Position numbers and translations under genes: made by a program. A stretch of DNA of 64,000 nucleotides from Diaminobutyricibacter sp. McL0608 (GTDB taxonomy: Bacteria; Actinomycetota; Actinomycetes; Actinomycetales; Microbacteriaceae), in contig NZ_CP154826.1 in assembly GCF_039613825.1 (NCBI RefSeq), forward strand, positions 372,001 through 436,000, given 5' to 3'. Below, one piece after another: positions 1 through 8,546 of the stretch; the stretch's first letter is position 1; each line of letters opens with the position of its first letter. The notes beneath the pieces are model-generated. The model did not search any database and was not told where the DNA came from. It saw only the letters and a list, made by a program, of their open reading frames with translations.

Positions 1-261
1 CGCGACCGGGTCGTCTCGCACGGGACGCTCGAGATGGTGCTCTTCGAACATCCGACGGTCTTCGCGTACACGCGGACGCTCGACGATCGCCAGCTGCTGG
101 TGCTGGTGAACCTGAGCGGCGACCCGGCCGACTTCGACGTCACCGAGGTCCCCGGATGGGATGGAGCCGAGCTCGTGCTCGGCAACCTGGCGGATGCGAC
201 GCCCGCCGTCGACGGACGTCTCGCCCCCTGGCAGGCGCAGGTCTTCGCCCGCGCCCGCTAG
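1..261 (+). CDS. C-terminal end of a GH13 alpha-glucosidase-type enzyme (partial)
   Basis: Only the last 86 residues lie in the window, open in frame from the first base to TAG. They match the C-terminal beta-sandwich domain that follows the TIM barrel in GH13 oligo-1,6-/alpha-glucosidases: a hydrophobic strand with FAYTRTLDDRQLLVLVNLSG, then the usual closing pattern LAPWQAQVF. The catalytic residues would lie upstream and cannot be checked. The cytoplasmic location and hydrolysis of short alpha-glucosides are inferred from the family. A second complete enzyme of this type lies on the other strand near 51.3-53.0 kb, so the genome carries at least two. The stop is followed 10 bp later by the end of the convergent TetR gene. 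Confidence 0.72.
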   Translation, partial: RDRVVSHGTLEMVLFEHPTVFAYTRTLDDRQLLVLVNLSGDPADFDVTEVPGWDGAELVLGNLADATPAVDGRLAPWQAQVFARAR

Positions 262-271
262 ACCCGGTGGG

Positions 272-856
272 TCAGCTGTCGAGGGCCGCGCGCATGAAGG
301 CTTCGATGAAGACGTCGAACGCGGCGATCGTCCGCTCGCGGTTGCCCGTCATGAGGTAGCCGAAGTGGAGGCCGAGGGTCGTGTCCGAGATCCAGTTGGC
401 GAGAGTGGATGCCCGGTCGGCTTCGACGCCGTGGTCGATGAGCCAGTTATCGATCAGGCGCAGCCAGCTCGCGAACGCGTCGGTCATGTGCCTCCCGATG
501 TCCGGGTCCACCGACTCGAGTGATCCCGCTTCGAACTGGAGACGAAGGCCGGTGCGGTTGGCGTCGCGTAGGGAATAGCGGAACGCCTCCTTGTACCAGG
601 CGACCAGCTGATCACGGTCGAAGGCCAGCACATCTACGCCTTCGAGCACCTCGCGCTGAAGCCGCACGCTCTCCTCGAGGATGGCGTCGATCATTTCGCG
701 GCGGGAGCCGAAGTGGTACACGAACGAGTACGTGCTGACGCCGAGCGCGCTCGCCAGCGATCGGAATGTCATCCGCGACAGGGGTTCGGTCGCGACGTAG
801 TCGAGGATCTGCGCGAGTAGCTCGGGTTTTCTGGTCGGATCAGGAGTTCGGCCCAC
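272..856 (-). CDS. TetR/AcrR-family transcriptional regulator
   Basis: The 194-residue length is typical of TetR regulators. Residues about 10-56 form the DNA-binding HTH: LAQILDYVATEPLSRMTFRSLASALGVSTYSFVYHFGSRREMI, with the family's characteristic tyrosine-H-F at the end of the recognition helix. The remaining helical part would bind an unknown ligand. The start is GTG; a TATTGT box lies exactly 6 nt upstream on the minus strand (863-868), so the mRNA is probably leaderless and this start is well supported. The next gene on the same strand (the PBP) starts upstream and ends only 35 bp before this one begins, so co-transcription is possible, but the own -10 box argues for separate expression. 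The target genes are unknown. Confidence 0.85.
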   Translation of the reverse strand: MGRTPDPTRKPELLAQILDYVATEPLSRMTFRSLASALGVSTYSFVYHFGSRREMIDAILEESVRLQREVLEGVDVLAFDRDQLVAWYKEAFRYSLRDANRTGLRLQFEAGSLESVDPDIGRHMTDAFASWLRLIDNWLIDHGVEADRASTLANWISDTTLGLHFGYLMTGNRERTIAAFDVFIEAFMRAALDS

Positions 857-891
857 GTGACAACAATAAGCGAGACGGCCGCCCCGTCAGT

Positions 892-3207
892 TCAGTGGCC
901 CGGAGGATTGCCGCCGCCCTTGCCGCCACCGCCACCGCCGCCACCGGGACCGCCACCGCCACCGGGCCCACCCTTGCCCGGCTGGGTCGGGGCGTTCGGC
1001 GCAACGGGCGGGGCCTTCGGCGGCGCCGGTCTGCTCAGGTACTTGCCGTCGACGTCGGGGAACGCTCCGCCACCGTACGCGGCGTTCAGGGCCGCCGCGA
1101 TCGGCTTGACGATCGCGAACTTCACGTCACCACCCCCGACGCCCTGGAACGACTGGCTGCGCAGGGCGACACCGCCCTGGACGTTGCCGACCCAGGTAGC
1201 CTGGGCGATCTTGGTGGTCGACGTCACCAGCCAGTTCGCGACCGAGTTGTCCGTCGTGCCGGTCTTGCCGAAGATGGGTATTCCGTCGCCCGGGTTCGCC
1301 GAGGCTGCCGTACCGCCGCCACGCAGCACGCCCTGCAGAGCGAAGATGGCCGCTGCCGCGACACCGGGGTCGATGGGATTCGTGGTGTTGCACTTCGTCT
1401 TCGGAACCGCGTGCAGTGTTCCATCGGCGGCCACGATCTTGTCGATCGCGACCGGGCTGCAGGCCACGCCGTGGTTGGCGATGCCCGCGTACGCGGTGGC
1501 CATGGTCAACGGGGCGATGTAGTTCGTGCCCAGCACGGACGACGGGTTCGCCATGTACGGGTTCGCCTGCTCGTCGGCTCCGTGCACCCCGAGCGCCTGC
1601 GCGCCCTCCTTGATGCCGCAGAGGTCGAGCTTCGTCGCCATCATCGCGAAGGCGGAGTTCACGGATGCTGCCGTCGCGTTCATGACGTTGATCCGGGACA
1701 CCGACTCGCCTTCATCGTTGGCGACGTTCCACGGCGCTCCGCCGATGTCGTTGCACGGGTCGCTCTCGTGGAACGAGGTCTGCGCGAACGTGTGGTGCGA
1801 CGCGTCGATGACCTCGTAGAGCGAGTGCCCTTCCTTCAGCCATTCGAGGAGGTCGTACGCCTTGTATGACGAACCGGTCTGGAACCCTTCGGAGCCGCCG
1901 TAGGCGTAATCGGTGTTGTAGTTGACGGCCGTGGTCCCGGGCGGCGGTGCCGCGGTGTTGTTGTACGCCCGGTTCTGCACCATCGTGATGACGCGGCCCG
2001 TGCCGACCTCGGTCGACACGTTCGAGGAACCCAGGTCGAGGTTGGGGCTGGTCGGCGGGATGTAGCTGCTCAGTGCGTGCTGCGACACCGCCTGAAGATC
2101 CAGGTTCAGGCTCGTGTAGATCTTGAGCCCGCCACGGTTCAGGAACAGCGTGCGCGCATCCGAGGTCGCCCCGAAGATCGGATCCTGCTGGATGATCCGC
2201 TGTACGTAGTCGCAGAAGAACGCCGCGCTGTACTGCTGGGCAGTCATGCAGCCGTTCTGCACGGGCGTGATCTTGGGCTGGATCTTGGTGGCGACCGCGG
2301 CGTCGTGCTGGGCCTTCGTGATCTTGCCGTTCGCGAGCATCCGGTTGAGCACGTAGTTGCGCCGTTCGAGCGTGAGGGCGTACCCGTTCTTGGCGCCGTT
2401 GTCGGTGCTGGTCGGCTGGTCGATGCGCAGGTTGTCCGGGTTGTTCAGGATCGCGACCAGCGTCGCGGCCTGCTGAAGGTTGAGAGTTTTCGCAGAGACC
2501 CCGAAGTAGTAGGCGGCCGCGGACTGGACTCCGTAGACCCGTCCGCCGAACAGCGCGATGTTCAGGTAGCTCTGCAGGATCTGGTTCTTGCTGTACTCCT
2601 TCTCGAGCCCGATCGCGTAGCGCATCTCCTTCAGCTTGCGCACCGGGTCGACCTGCGTGGCGTCGTAATAGCAGGCCTGGTAGGCGGCCAGCTGCTTCTT
2701 CTGCACGGCCGCCGTCGCCGTCACGTCGACCTGCTTGTTCTCGCAGCGCTGCACGAGGATGTTCTTCACATACTGCTGCGTGATCGACGAGCCGCCCTGC
2801 ACATCCTTGTGGAGCGCGGTCAGCAGGGCTCCGCGGATGGTTCCCGTGACGTCGATGCCGCCGTGGTCGTAGAACCGGGGATCCTCCGTCGCGATCGCCG
2901 CATCCTTCATGACCTGGGCGATGTCGTCCCAGCCGACCTCGACACGGTTCTGCGAGTAGAACGTCGCGATCGCTACCGGTTTGCCGCCCCTCGTCGCGTA
3001 CATGGTCGACGCCTGCGCGAGCGGCTCGACCTTGATGTACTCGGGCAGACCGTCGAACACACCGATGGTGTCGTCGGCTGCGGTGCCGGTGAGTGCGACG
3101 GCGGGCGTGACGGCAGCGGCTGCGAGGATTCCGGCCACAATGCTCAATGCAAGGAACCCCATCGCGGCCCCGGCCACGCCCCAACGTGTACGTTCCGGAG
3201 ACTTCAT
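892..3207 (-). CDS. Bifunctional class A penicillin-binding protein (GT51 transglycosylase plus transpeptidase)
   Basis: This cell-wall enzyme polymerises lipid II and cross-links peptides outside the membrane. A single N-terminal membrane segment (about 9-38) is followed by the GT51 domain with the catalytic Glu in the EDPRFYDHGGID motif (about 108-119) and the QGGSSITQQYVKN motif (137-149). The transpeptidase domain has SSYK (446-449, SxxK), SVN (515-517) and KTG (648-650), so both activities look intact. A Pro-rich then almost pure Gly tail follows from about 727 to the end, a low-complexity C-terminus common in actinobacterial PBPs. At 771 residues it has the usual family length. A TATCAT box 6 nt before ATG suggests a leaderless mRNA. 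No division or elongation partner lies nearby. Confidence 0.93.
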   Translation of the reverse strand: MKSPERTRWGVAGAAMGFLALSIVAGILAAAAVTPAVALTGTAADDTIGVFDGLPEYIKVEPLAQASTMYATRGGKPVAIATFYSQNRVEVGWDDIAQVMKDAAIATEDPRFYDHGGIDVTGTIRGALLTALHKDVQGGSSITQQYVKNILVQRCENKQVDVTATAAVQKKQLAAYQACYYDATQVDPVRKLKEMRYAIGLEKEYSKNQILQSYLNIALFGGRVYGVQSAAAYYFGVSAKTLNLQQAATLVAILNNPDNLRIDQPTSTDNGAKNGYALTLERRNYVLNRMLANGKITKAQHDAAVATKIQPKITPVQNGCMTAQQYSAAFFCDYVQRIIQQDPIFGATSDARTLFLNRGGLKIYTSLNLDLQAVSQHALSSYIPPTSPNLDLGSSNVSTEVGTGRVITMVQNRAYNNTAAPPPGTTAVNYNTDYAYGGSEGFQTGSSYKAYDLLEWLKEGHSLYEVIDASHHTFAQTSFHESDPCNDIGGAPWNVANDEGESVSRINVMNATAASVNSAFAMMATKLDLCGIKEGAQALGVHGADEQANPYMANPSSVLGTNYIAPLTMATAYAGIANHGVACSPVAIDKIVAADGTLHAVPKTKCNTTNPIDPGVAAAAIFALQGVLRGGGTAASANPGDGIPIFGKTGTTDNSVANWLVTSTTKIAQATWVGNVQGGVALRSQSFQGVGGGDVKFAIVKPIAAALNAAYGGGAFPDVDGKYLSRPAPPKAPPVAPNAPTQPGKGGPGGGGGPGGGGGGGGKGGGNPPGH

Positions 3208-3280
3208 GGCGTCATGATACGCGTCGAAGCTCTGGAGGGAACCGGGAGATCGCCGGTCTGTGCAGAGATCGCGGCCGACG

Positions 3281-3715
3281 TCAGTTCGTGGCGCGCAACT
3301 TGTCGCAGAGTTCGGTGAGGCGGTCGAGTTCGTCCTGGTCGAGGCGGCCGCCGACCCGCTCGTCGATGGTCTTCATGTGCTCGACGGCCACCCGCCGGAA
3401 CAGCGCGTAGCCTTCGTCGGTGAGGCGGATGATCGTTCCGCGGGCATCGTTCGGCTCAGGGCATTTGGCGACGAGACCGCGCGCGACGAGGCGGTCGACG
3501 AGGCGGCTGACACTCGGCTGGGTCAGCAGCACGTGCTTGTTGAGATCGCGGAGGCGCAGCTCGCGATTCGGTTGCCGTGTGAGGTTGAACATGACGTCGT
3601 ACTCGTTGAACGAGACGTCCCTCGTCGGGAACTCCGCAGCGAGGGTGCGCATCACTGCGACCTGCGCCCGGAACAGTGATTCCCATGCGGTCACCGCATT
3701 GGCCCGTCGACTCAT
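3281..3715 (-). CDS. MarR-family transcriptional regulator
   Basis: This 144-residue winged-helix protein contains the MarR pattern: RDLNKHVLLTQPSVSRLVDRL as HTH (about 58-78), followed by the wing residues D-ARGTIIRLTDEG (about 90-104), with N- and C-terminal dimerisation helices. Such proteins bind palindromes and respond to phenolic or oxidative ligands; the ligand is unknown here. The ATG start has a good SD (GGGGAGG, 6-8 nt upstream). The gene lies upstream of the PBP on the same strand with a 73 bp gap, and the PBP has its own -10 box. Nothing in the neighbourhood identifies a target. Confidence 0.87.
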   Translation of the reverse strand: MSRRANAVTAWESLFRAQVAVMRTLAAEFPTRDVSFNEYDVMFNLTRQPNRELRLRDLNKHVLLTQPSVSRLVDRLVARGLVAKCPEPNDARGTIIRLTDEGYALFRRVAVEHMKTIDERVGGRLDQDELDRLTELCDKLRATN

Positions 3716-3811
3716 GGCCGCCTCCCCTAATCGAACCCCGGCACCATTCTCGATGCAGATGCATCGATTGTGCCAGCAGTTCGGAGGACGGAAGTCGGGC
3801 CGGGACAGATT

Positions 3812-3845
3812 GAGGGCCGGCCGCAGAGGCTAGCGGCCGGCCCTC
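3812..3845. terminator. Perfect 13-bp hairpin in the marR / secreted-protein divergent gap
   Basis: GAGGGCCGGCCGC, an 8-nt loop and GCGGCCGGCCCTC form a perfect GC-rich stem. It resembles a terminator but lies upstream of both flanking genes rather than at a gene end. No good T-run follows on either strand. It may be the relic of a lost gene, or a boundary of the low-GC module that follows. Confidence 0.5.
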
Positions 3846-3860
3846 TCCCTTGCACCAAGA

Positions 3861-4925
3861 GTGTCCTGCAATCACATTCCGCGTTGGCTGCCACAGCAAA
3901 CAACTAACGCTCTTCGACTATATAACGAAGAGGTAACGACCGCTAGTTACCAGTTCGTTATTTTTCTGCGAGTTTTCTTTGTCGCAGTTATCGGAGTGCC
4001 GAGTGCCGTGGTGGGGCCGCACGAATTCTCGGGCGCGACAAGCGAACAAGTCAGTATTTACCTGTCCGTGCACATGACAGATCCGCTGTCTGCAGTGGCC
4101 AAGGCAACGCCTAACACTGTTGCTGATGCCGCGAACGTCGCAACCACCGCAACGGGGACAAACGCGATCGACGCAACAATCGCTGGAACCGCCTTGACCG
4201 TCCCGGTAGATCCGACTGCGGGAATCTCCGCCGTGACACCAAATGGCGAAGTGTCGATCGGACTGCCGTTCGCTGCCAAAGCCAAGCATGCAAAAGCGGA
4301 AAAGCGCGGCGTTGTCTCCTATGACAACAACAACGGGTCAACAACTGTCCCGGTGGTGCAGTCCAACGGCGACGTGCAGATCAACACCATCATCAAGATC
4401 GCTGACGCACCCACCCGATACAGTTACCCCGTGACAGTTCCAGATGGTGGTCGGCTGGTGAAGTCGGGCGACCAGGTTGCCATCCTCGACTGCCTCGACA
4501 ACGTGGTCGCTGTTGTGTCCGCGCCTTGGGCAAAAGACGCGCACGGCAAGGCTGTTCCGACGCACTACGAAATCGATGGAACCACCCTCACTCAGGTAGT
4601 TGAACACATGACATCCGCGGGCGTCGCCTATCCGGTTGTCGCAGACCCGAGCATGATCTGGTTTTGGTGGGGTGCTGCCGCGAAGTATTCCAAGGCCGAG
4701 ACAAAAACGATCGCCGGATACACCACTGCCTCTTCAGCGGTGGCGGTCCTCTGCTCGTGGGTGCCAAGCGGCGCGCCGAAGGCGGCCTGTGCTCTCGCCT
4801 CCATTGCGCTCACTCAAATTGTGATGGCACCTTTTAGAAGCGCTGCAGCTCACGGAAAGTGCGGCCAGATCAACATTCCGTACGTTCCTGGTGTGCCGCC
4901 GCTCGCCTACGAGGTGGCCTGTTGA
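3861..4925 (+). CDS. Secreted protein of unknown function with a Cys-rich hydrophobic C-terminus
   Basis: I do not recognise a named family. The 354-residue frame begins at GTG and has a hydrophobic segment at about 31-53 (FVIFLRVFFVAVIGVPSAVVG) that looks like a signal peptide, preceded by an unusually long polar stretch; the true start may lie closer to it, but no ATG/GTG/TTG occurs between. The middle is beta-rich and Thr/Ala-rich and ends in VAYPVVADPS (about 252-261), a motif I associate with secreted actinobacterial proteins of unknown role. The last 70 residues hold a hydrophobic helix and four cysteines (LCSW, AACAL, GKCG, terminal C). Codon use is visibly less GC-rich than in the neighbours, suggesting transfer. 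The stop overlaps the start of the next small membrane gene, so the two are probably a functional pair. Confidence 0.6.
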   Translation: MSCNHIPRWLPQQTTNALRLYNEEVTTASYQFVIFLRVFFVAVIGVPSAVVGPHEFSGATSEQVSIYLSVHMTDPLSAVAKATPNTVADAANVATTATGTNAIDATIAGTALTVPVDPTAGISAVTPNGEVSIGLPFAAKAKHAKAEKRGVVSYDNNNGSTTVPVVQSNGDVQINTIIKIADAPTRYSYPVTVPDGGRLVKSGDQVAILDCLDNVVAVVSAPWAKDAHGKAVPTHYEIDGTTLTQVVEHMTSAGVAYPVVADPSMIWFWWGAAAKYSKAETKTIAGYTTASSAVAVLCSWVPSGAPKAACALASIALTQIVMAPFRSAAAHGKCGQINIPYVPGVPPLAYEVAC

Positions 4926-5092
4926 AATCGAGCATTGACATTGCTATCGAATCGGTGATGGTTGGGGCAGCTGCGTTCGCCCTGATGCTGGTTTTCGGCC
5001 TTCAACCCCCGTGGCTTTATGCAGTGCCGATACTCCTGACGTCCGTTTCCTACTTCGTCGAAACGGCAAGAAACGGTAGGCGCAAGCGATGA
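4922..5092 (+). CDS. Small two-TM membrane protein, coupled to the secreted protein upstream
   Basis: This is a 56-residue protein from TTG, which overlaps the upstream stop codon (TTGA), the usual sign of translational coupling. Two hydrophobic segments are visible, about residues 12-28 (VMVGAAAFALMLVFGLQ) and 32-47 (WLYAVPILLTSVSYFV), and the protein ends in a basic tail, NGRRKR. An in-frame ATG further upstream would overlap the other gene by 67 bp and gives no hydrophobic gain, so I prefer the TTG. Size and layout fit an immunity or chaperone partner for the secreted product, but that is inference. A strong terminator hairpin follows. Confidence 0.55.
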   Translation: MKSSIDIAIESVMVGAAAFALMLVFGLQPPWLYAVPILLTSVSYFVETARNGRRKR

Positions 5093-5151
5093 TCACGTGC
5101 GCGCCGCCAATGATGACGAGTTGTCACCTACGCTGATTGCTCGGAATAGAG

Positions 5152-5198
5152 AAGGCCCCGGTTCTGTCACTCATCCGAGTGTTCAGATCCGGGGCCTT
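5152..5198. terminator. Terminator hairpin closing the secreted-protein module
   Basis: Ten-bp perfect arms AAGGCCCCGG / CCGGGGCCTT enclose a 27-nt loop. The A-run on one side and T-run on the other make it usable on either strand. It lies just after the small membrane gene and before the PadR promoter. Confidence 0.7.
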
Positions 5199-5243
5199 GT
5201 CTATTACGCGGATGCAACGTTGGTCGGAAGGTAAGGTCGACAT

Positions 5244-5270
5244 CAAGTACTGTGCGTGATACAGTACTTG
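5244..5270. promoter_or_regulatory. PadR operator: perfect 10-bp inverted repeat
   Basis: CAAGTACTGT and ACAGTACTTG flank a 7-bp spacer. The palindrome ends 2 bp before the GTG/ATG start of the PadR gene, so a bound dimer would block initiation of its own operon. AGTACT-type half-sites are known for PadR-like regulators; assignment to this protein is inference from position. Confidence 0.72.
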
Positions 5271-5275
5271 TCGTG

Positions 5276-5662
5276 ATGAACATCCCGAATGCCCCGACGG
5301 GATCGGCCGGCGAGAACAACGCCTTTGCCGCCGATCTGCTGCGCGGCCACACCGACACGATCGTGCTCGGTCTCCTGCGCAGCAGTGACCAGTACGGCTT
5401 CGAGATCTACAAGGCCATCCGCGATGCGACCGGGGGCCGCCACGAGATCAAAGAAGCCACCCTGTACGCCACGTACCGCCGGCTCGAGAAAGACGGGCTC
5501 GTCGAGTCCTACTGGGGCGACGAGACCCAGGGCGGTCGTCGCAAGTACTACCGCATCACCGACGCCGGCCGTGCGGTCTACCACGGCAACGTTGCGGCCT
5601 GGGTGGCAACCCGGCGCATCATCGACACCCTCCTCGCCGTAAAGGATGCGAAGAATGACTGA
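5276..5662 (+). CDS. PadR-family transcriptional regulator
   Basis: This is a short PadR protein (128 residues from ATG). It has the winged-helix signature of the family: DTIVLGLLRSSDQYGFEIYK near the N-terminus, then the conserved EATLYATYRRLEKDGLVESYW recognition region and GRRKYYRITDAG wing. The C-terminal helix for dimerisation is short. I chose ATG; the GTG one codon earlier is equally possible. Longer starts would run into the operator palindrome. The last codons overlap the next gene by 8 bp, so the repressor is co-translated with the membrane protein it presumably controls. PadR regulators commonly repress adjacent ABC exporters, and a DrrAB-type pair follows one gene later. Confidence 0.86.
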   Translation: MNIPNAPTGSAGENNAFAADLLRGHTDTIVLGLLRSSDQYGFEIYKAIRDATGGRHEIKEATLYATYRRLEKDGLVESYWGDETQGGRRKYYRITDAGRAVYHGNVAAWVATRRIIDTLLAVKDAKND

Positions 5663-6590
5663 CACCACCCCTCCCCGCCGCGGCGGCGACATCCACCGGC
5701 TCCTCGACGACGCCTTCGCCGACATCCCGTTGACGCCGGAATCACAGGACCTCAAAGAAGAGGTGCGCGCGAACCTCATGGCGCGCGTCGCCGACCTCGA
5801 GGCCGCAGGCACGAGTCCGGTGGATGCTGCGCACCAGGCCATCGACGAGCTCGGCGACGTGCACGAACTGGTCTCCGAGTCGATCGCTCCCGACGAAGGG
5901 GCCACGACGTCACAGCCCGCCCCGGGCTGGAGTGGCCAGAGCGCGGCCTTCCGGCTGGCGAAGGTGCGCCCGAAGCCCGCCTTCGTCGTGCGCGTCGTCG
6001 TCGCCTCGATCGTCGCCACGGCCGCACTCCTGCTCGCCGGGCTGGCTGCTGCCGGGGTGATCCCGGTTCCGCTCGGAGTCACGATCCTGCTGCTCGGGAT
6101 CGGCGCCACCGGGGTCGGGTGGATCGTCGGTGACTCGCTCGTCCAGGAGACCACGACGAACCATCCCATGCCGTCCGGTCGCGGCGCGGCCTACGCCGTC
6201 GCGTCGTTCCTGACGGTCTACGGCCTCGGTTTCGCTGGCCTCGTCGCACTTGCGGCCCTCCCGCTCTGGGGAATCGTCTTCGCCGCGGTCGGCATCGTGG
6301 CCGGCGTCGTCCTGTTCTCTTTCCTCGGTGCGACCCAGACGAACCGCCACAAAGCGTGGCTCCGGCAGGCGCAGCGCGAGTACACGATGTCGAACCGCTT
6401 CGAAGAGGAGCCCGAGACCGCAGCCCGCTTCGGCATCTACTCGGCAGTCATCTGGCTGGTCGCGCTCGCCCTCTTCGTCGTGCTGAGCTTCACGGTCGGC
6501 TGGCTCTGGTCGTGGCTCGCGCTCCTGGGCGGCTTCGTCGTCATGATGCTGGTGCTCGCCCGGATGCTCTACGGACCGCGACGGAGCTGA
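5655..6590 (+). CDS. Permease-prefix-domain (DUF1700-like) multi-TM membrane protein
   Basis: The start is the ATG that overlaps the PadR stop, with AAAGGA 8 nt upstream. The first 90 residues are soluble and match the small helical domain often encoded next to PadR regulators (LLDDAFADIPLTPESQDLKE, then AIDELGD). The rest has about six hydrophobic segments (from about 114 to the C-terminus) with a cytoplasmic linker rich in charged residues near 230-250. Such proteins are thought to sense envelope stress or pair with their PadR repressor; the exact role is unknown. Total length is 311 residues. The downstream ABC transporter begins 166 bp later with its own leader. Confidence 0.72.
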   Translation: MTDTTPPRRGGDIHRLLDDAFADIPLTPESQDLKEEVRANLMARVADLEAAGTSPVDAAHQAIDELGDVHELVSESIAPDEGATTSQPAPGWSGQSAAFRLAKVRPKPAFVVRVVVASIVATAALLLAGLAAAGVIPVPLGVTILLLGIGATGVGWIVGDSLVQETTTNHPMPSGRGAAYAVASFLTVYGLGFAGLVALAALPLWGIVFAAVGIVAGVVLFSFLGATQTNRHKAWLRQAQREYTMSNRFEEEPETAARFGIYSAVIWLVALALFVVLSFTVGWLWSWLALLGGFVVMMLVLARMLYGPRRS

Positions 6591-6756
6591 CATGCCCTGA
6601 AGAAAACAGAATGGTGGCCCGGATGCGCCAACATCCGAGCCACCCAAACCCCAGTCGTTCCGCGAACGGAACCTGCGTCAACAGTCACCGAGGGTCCATT
6701 GCTATGGTACTGCGCAGCCCGGCCGGCACGACTTCCACCAGAGGAAGGACGCCACC

Positions 6757-7764
6757 ATGGCGAACAACACACTGTCGGCTCTCGAAGCCGACGGACTCAT
6801 CAAGACCTATCCCACAGGGCGGGGCAAACCGCCTGTTCGTGCGCTCGACGGTCTGAGCTTCTCCGCCGACGCCGGCACGGTCTTCGGACTGCTCGGGCCG
6901 AACGGGGCAGGCAAGTCGACGACCATCAAGATCCTCTCGACGCTGGCGAAAGCCGACGCAGGGAGAGCCACCGTCGCCGGGATCGACGTGACACGGCATC
7001 CGGCCGACGTGAGGCGGGCGATCGGGTTCGTGGCCCAGAAGCCCGTCTCCGACCCCGTCGACACCGGGCGTGAGAACCTCGTGCTCGCGGGGCGCATCCA
7101 GGGCCTGAGCGCACGGGATGCGCGAGCGCGGGCGACCGAGCTCCTCGACCGTTTCTCGCTGGGCGAGGCGGCCGACCGCCAGGTTAAGACCTACTCGGGT
7201 GGCATGGCCCGCAAGCTCGACGTCGCCATCGGCCTGATGAACCGACCGCAGGTCCTCTTCCTCGACGAGCCGACCACCGGCCTCGATCCGGAGGCGCGCG
7301 CTGAACTGTGGGCCGAGATCGAGCGGATGACCCAGCTCGAGAACATGACGGTGCTGCTCACGACCCACTACCTCGAAGAAGCCGACCGGCTGGCCAGCCG
7401 GCTCGCGATCGTCGACCACGGCACCGTCGTCGCCGGCGGCACGCCGGAAGAGCTGAAGAACGGGCTGCGGGGTGACGCGGTCATCATCGAGCTGGCGCCG
7501 GACAGCGACCCCGCGCATGCCCTCGCCGCCCTCGCGCGCGTCGAAGCGCTTCGCGAGATCGGGGCGGATGGGCGGACCATCCGCGCCAGGGCCGACCTCG
7601 GTGCCGCGACGCTTCCCCAGGCGCTCGCTGCGCTCGAGACGGCCGCGCTCGTCGTCGCATCCGCCACGGTCGCCCGACCCAGCCTCGACGACGTGTACCT
7701 GCGGCACACCGGCCGCACCCTCAGCAAGGCACAGGAGAACTACGCACTGGAGAACGCATCATGA
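6757..7764 (+). CDS. ABC exporter ATP-binding protein, DrrA type
   Basis: A cytoplasmic ATPase of 335 residues. It carries Walker A GPNGAGKST (47-55), the Q-loop near FVAQKP, the ABC signature YSGGM (146-150), Walker B LFLDEPT (167-173), and the switch His in LTTHYLEEAD (about 204). The C-terminal extension of about 100 residues (alternating Ala-rich helices and strands) is the DrrA-type tail found in daunorubicin-resistance-like exporters. The ATG is preceded by GAGGAAGGACG. Its last codons overlap the permease gene (ATGA), so the two subunits are made together. The substrate cannot be read from sequence; multidrug or lipid-linked export is usual for the family. Confidence 0.92.
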   Translation: MANNTLSALEADGLIKTYPTGRGKPPVRALDGLSFSADAGTVFGLLGPNGAGKSTTIKILSTLAKADAGRATVAGIDVTRHPADVRRAIGFVAQKPVSDPVDTGRENLVLAGRIQGLSARDARARATELLDRFSLGEAADRQVKTYSGGMARKLDVAIGLMNRPQVLFLDEPTTGLDPEARAELWAEIERMTQLENMTVLLTTHYLEEADRLASRLAIVDHGTVVAGGTPEELKNGLRGDAVIIELAPDSDPAHALAALARVEALREIGADGRTIRARADLGAATLPQALAALETAALVVASATVARPSLDDVYLRHTGRTLSKAQENYALENAS

Positions 7765-8540
7765 CCATCGCACTCACCCACACCGTCATCCTCACCGGGC
7801 GCCAGCTGCGCGCGGCGGCGCGTTTCCCCGCCTTCCTCGTGATGAACATCGTGCAGCCGGTGATCTGGCTGCTGCTCTTCGGCCAGCTCTTCAAATCGGT
7901 CGTCGAGATCCCCGGATTCGGCGCAGGCCAGAGCTACCTCGAATTCCTCACCCCCGGCATCGTCATGATGATGGCGCTGTTCGGGAGCGCCTGGTCGGGC
8001 ACGGTCTACATCCAGGACATGCAGCGCGGGGTGATGGACCGGTTCCTCACGTCGCCCACGAGCCGGCCGGCGATGATCGTGTCGACTCTCATCTACCAGT
8101 CGATCCTCGCGATCGTGCAGAGCCTCATCGTTGTCGGGATCGCATTCTGGGCGGGGGCGCGCTTCTCCGGTGGGCTGACCGGCATCCTGATCCTGCTGCT
8201 CGCCGTCGTGCTGCTGACCGCAATCTTCTGCTCGCTGTCGAACGCCGCCGCCCTGCTCGCGAAGGAGCAGACGGTGCTGATCGGCATCTCGCAGCTGATC
8301 ACGCTGCCGCTCATGTTCCTCAGCTCGGCGATCATGAACACGGCGCTGTCGCCGGAGTGGGTCCAGACCGCGGCGAAATACAACCCGTTCGAGTGGGCCG
8401 TCATCGTCGGACGCGAGGCGCTGAGCGCCAGCCCCGACTGGGCGTCGATCTGGGTCCACGTCGGCCTGCTCTCGGCGCTGACCGTGGTCATGGCCGCCCT
8501 GGCGACGAGCGCCTTCCGCGTCTACCAGCGCTCCGCGTAA
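7761..8540 (+). CDS. ABC-2 type exporter permease, DrrB type
   Basis: This 259-residue membrane protein has six predicted segments: about 27-45 (FLVMNIVQPVIWLLLFG), 64-86, 110-132, 140-163, 170-190 and 231-250. The order and the loop with YIQDMQRGVMDRFLTSPTSR (about 90-109) match the ABC2_membrane fold of DrrB. It partners the ATPase upstream, with which it overlaps by 4 bp. A large palindromic terminator follows immediately, so the transcription unit likely ends here. PadR-controlled export of a toxic compound is the most likely role. Confidence 0.9.
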   Translation: MTIALTHTVILTGRQLRAAARFPAFLVMNIVQPVIWLLLFGQLFKSVVEIPGFGAGQSYLEFLTPGIVMMMALFGSAWSGTVYIQDMQRGVMDRFLTSPTSRPAMIVSTLIYQSILAIVQSLIVVGIAFWAGARFSGGLTGILILLLAVVLLTAIFCSLSNAAALLAKEQTVLIGISQLITLPLMFLSSAIMNTALSPEWVQTAAKYNPFEWAVIVGREALSASPDWASIWVHVGLLSALTVVMAALATSAFRVYQRSA

Positions 8541-8546
8541 GCCCGA

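Noticed and set aside
766-1869. Long plus-strand frame antisense to the PBP gene
   Set aside because: Arg/Asp/Val-rich translation without domains; it is the third-position shadow of a well-supported PBP on the other strand.
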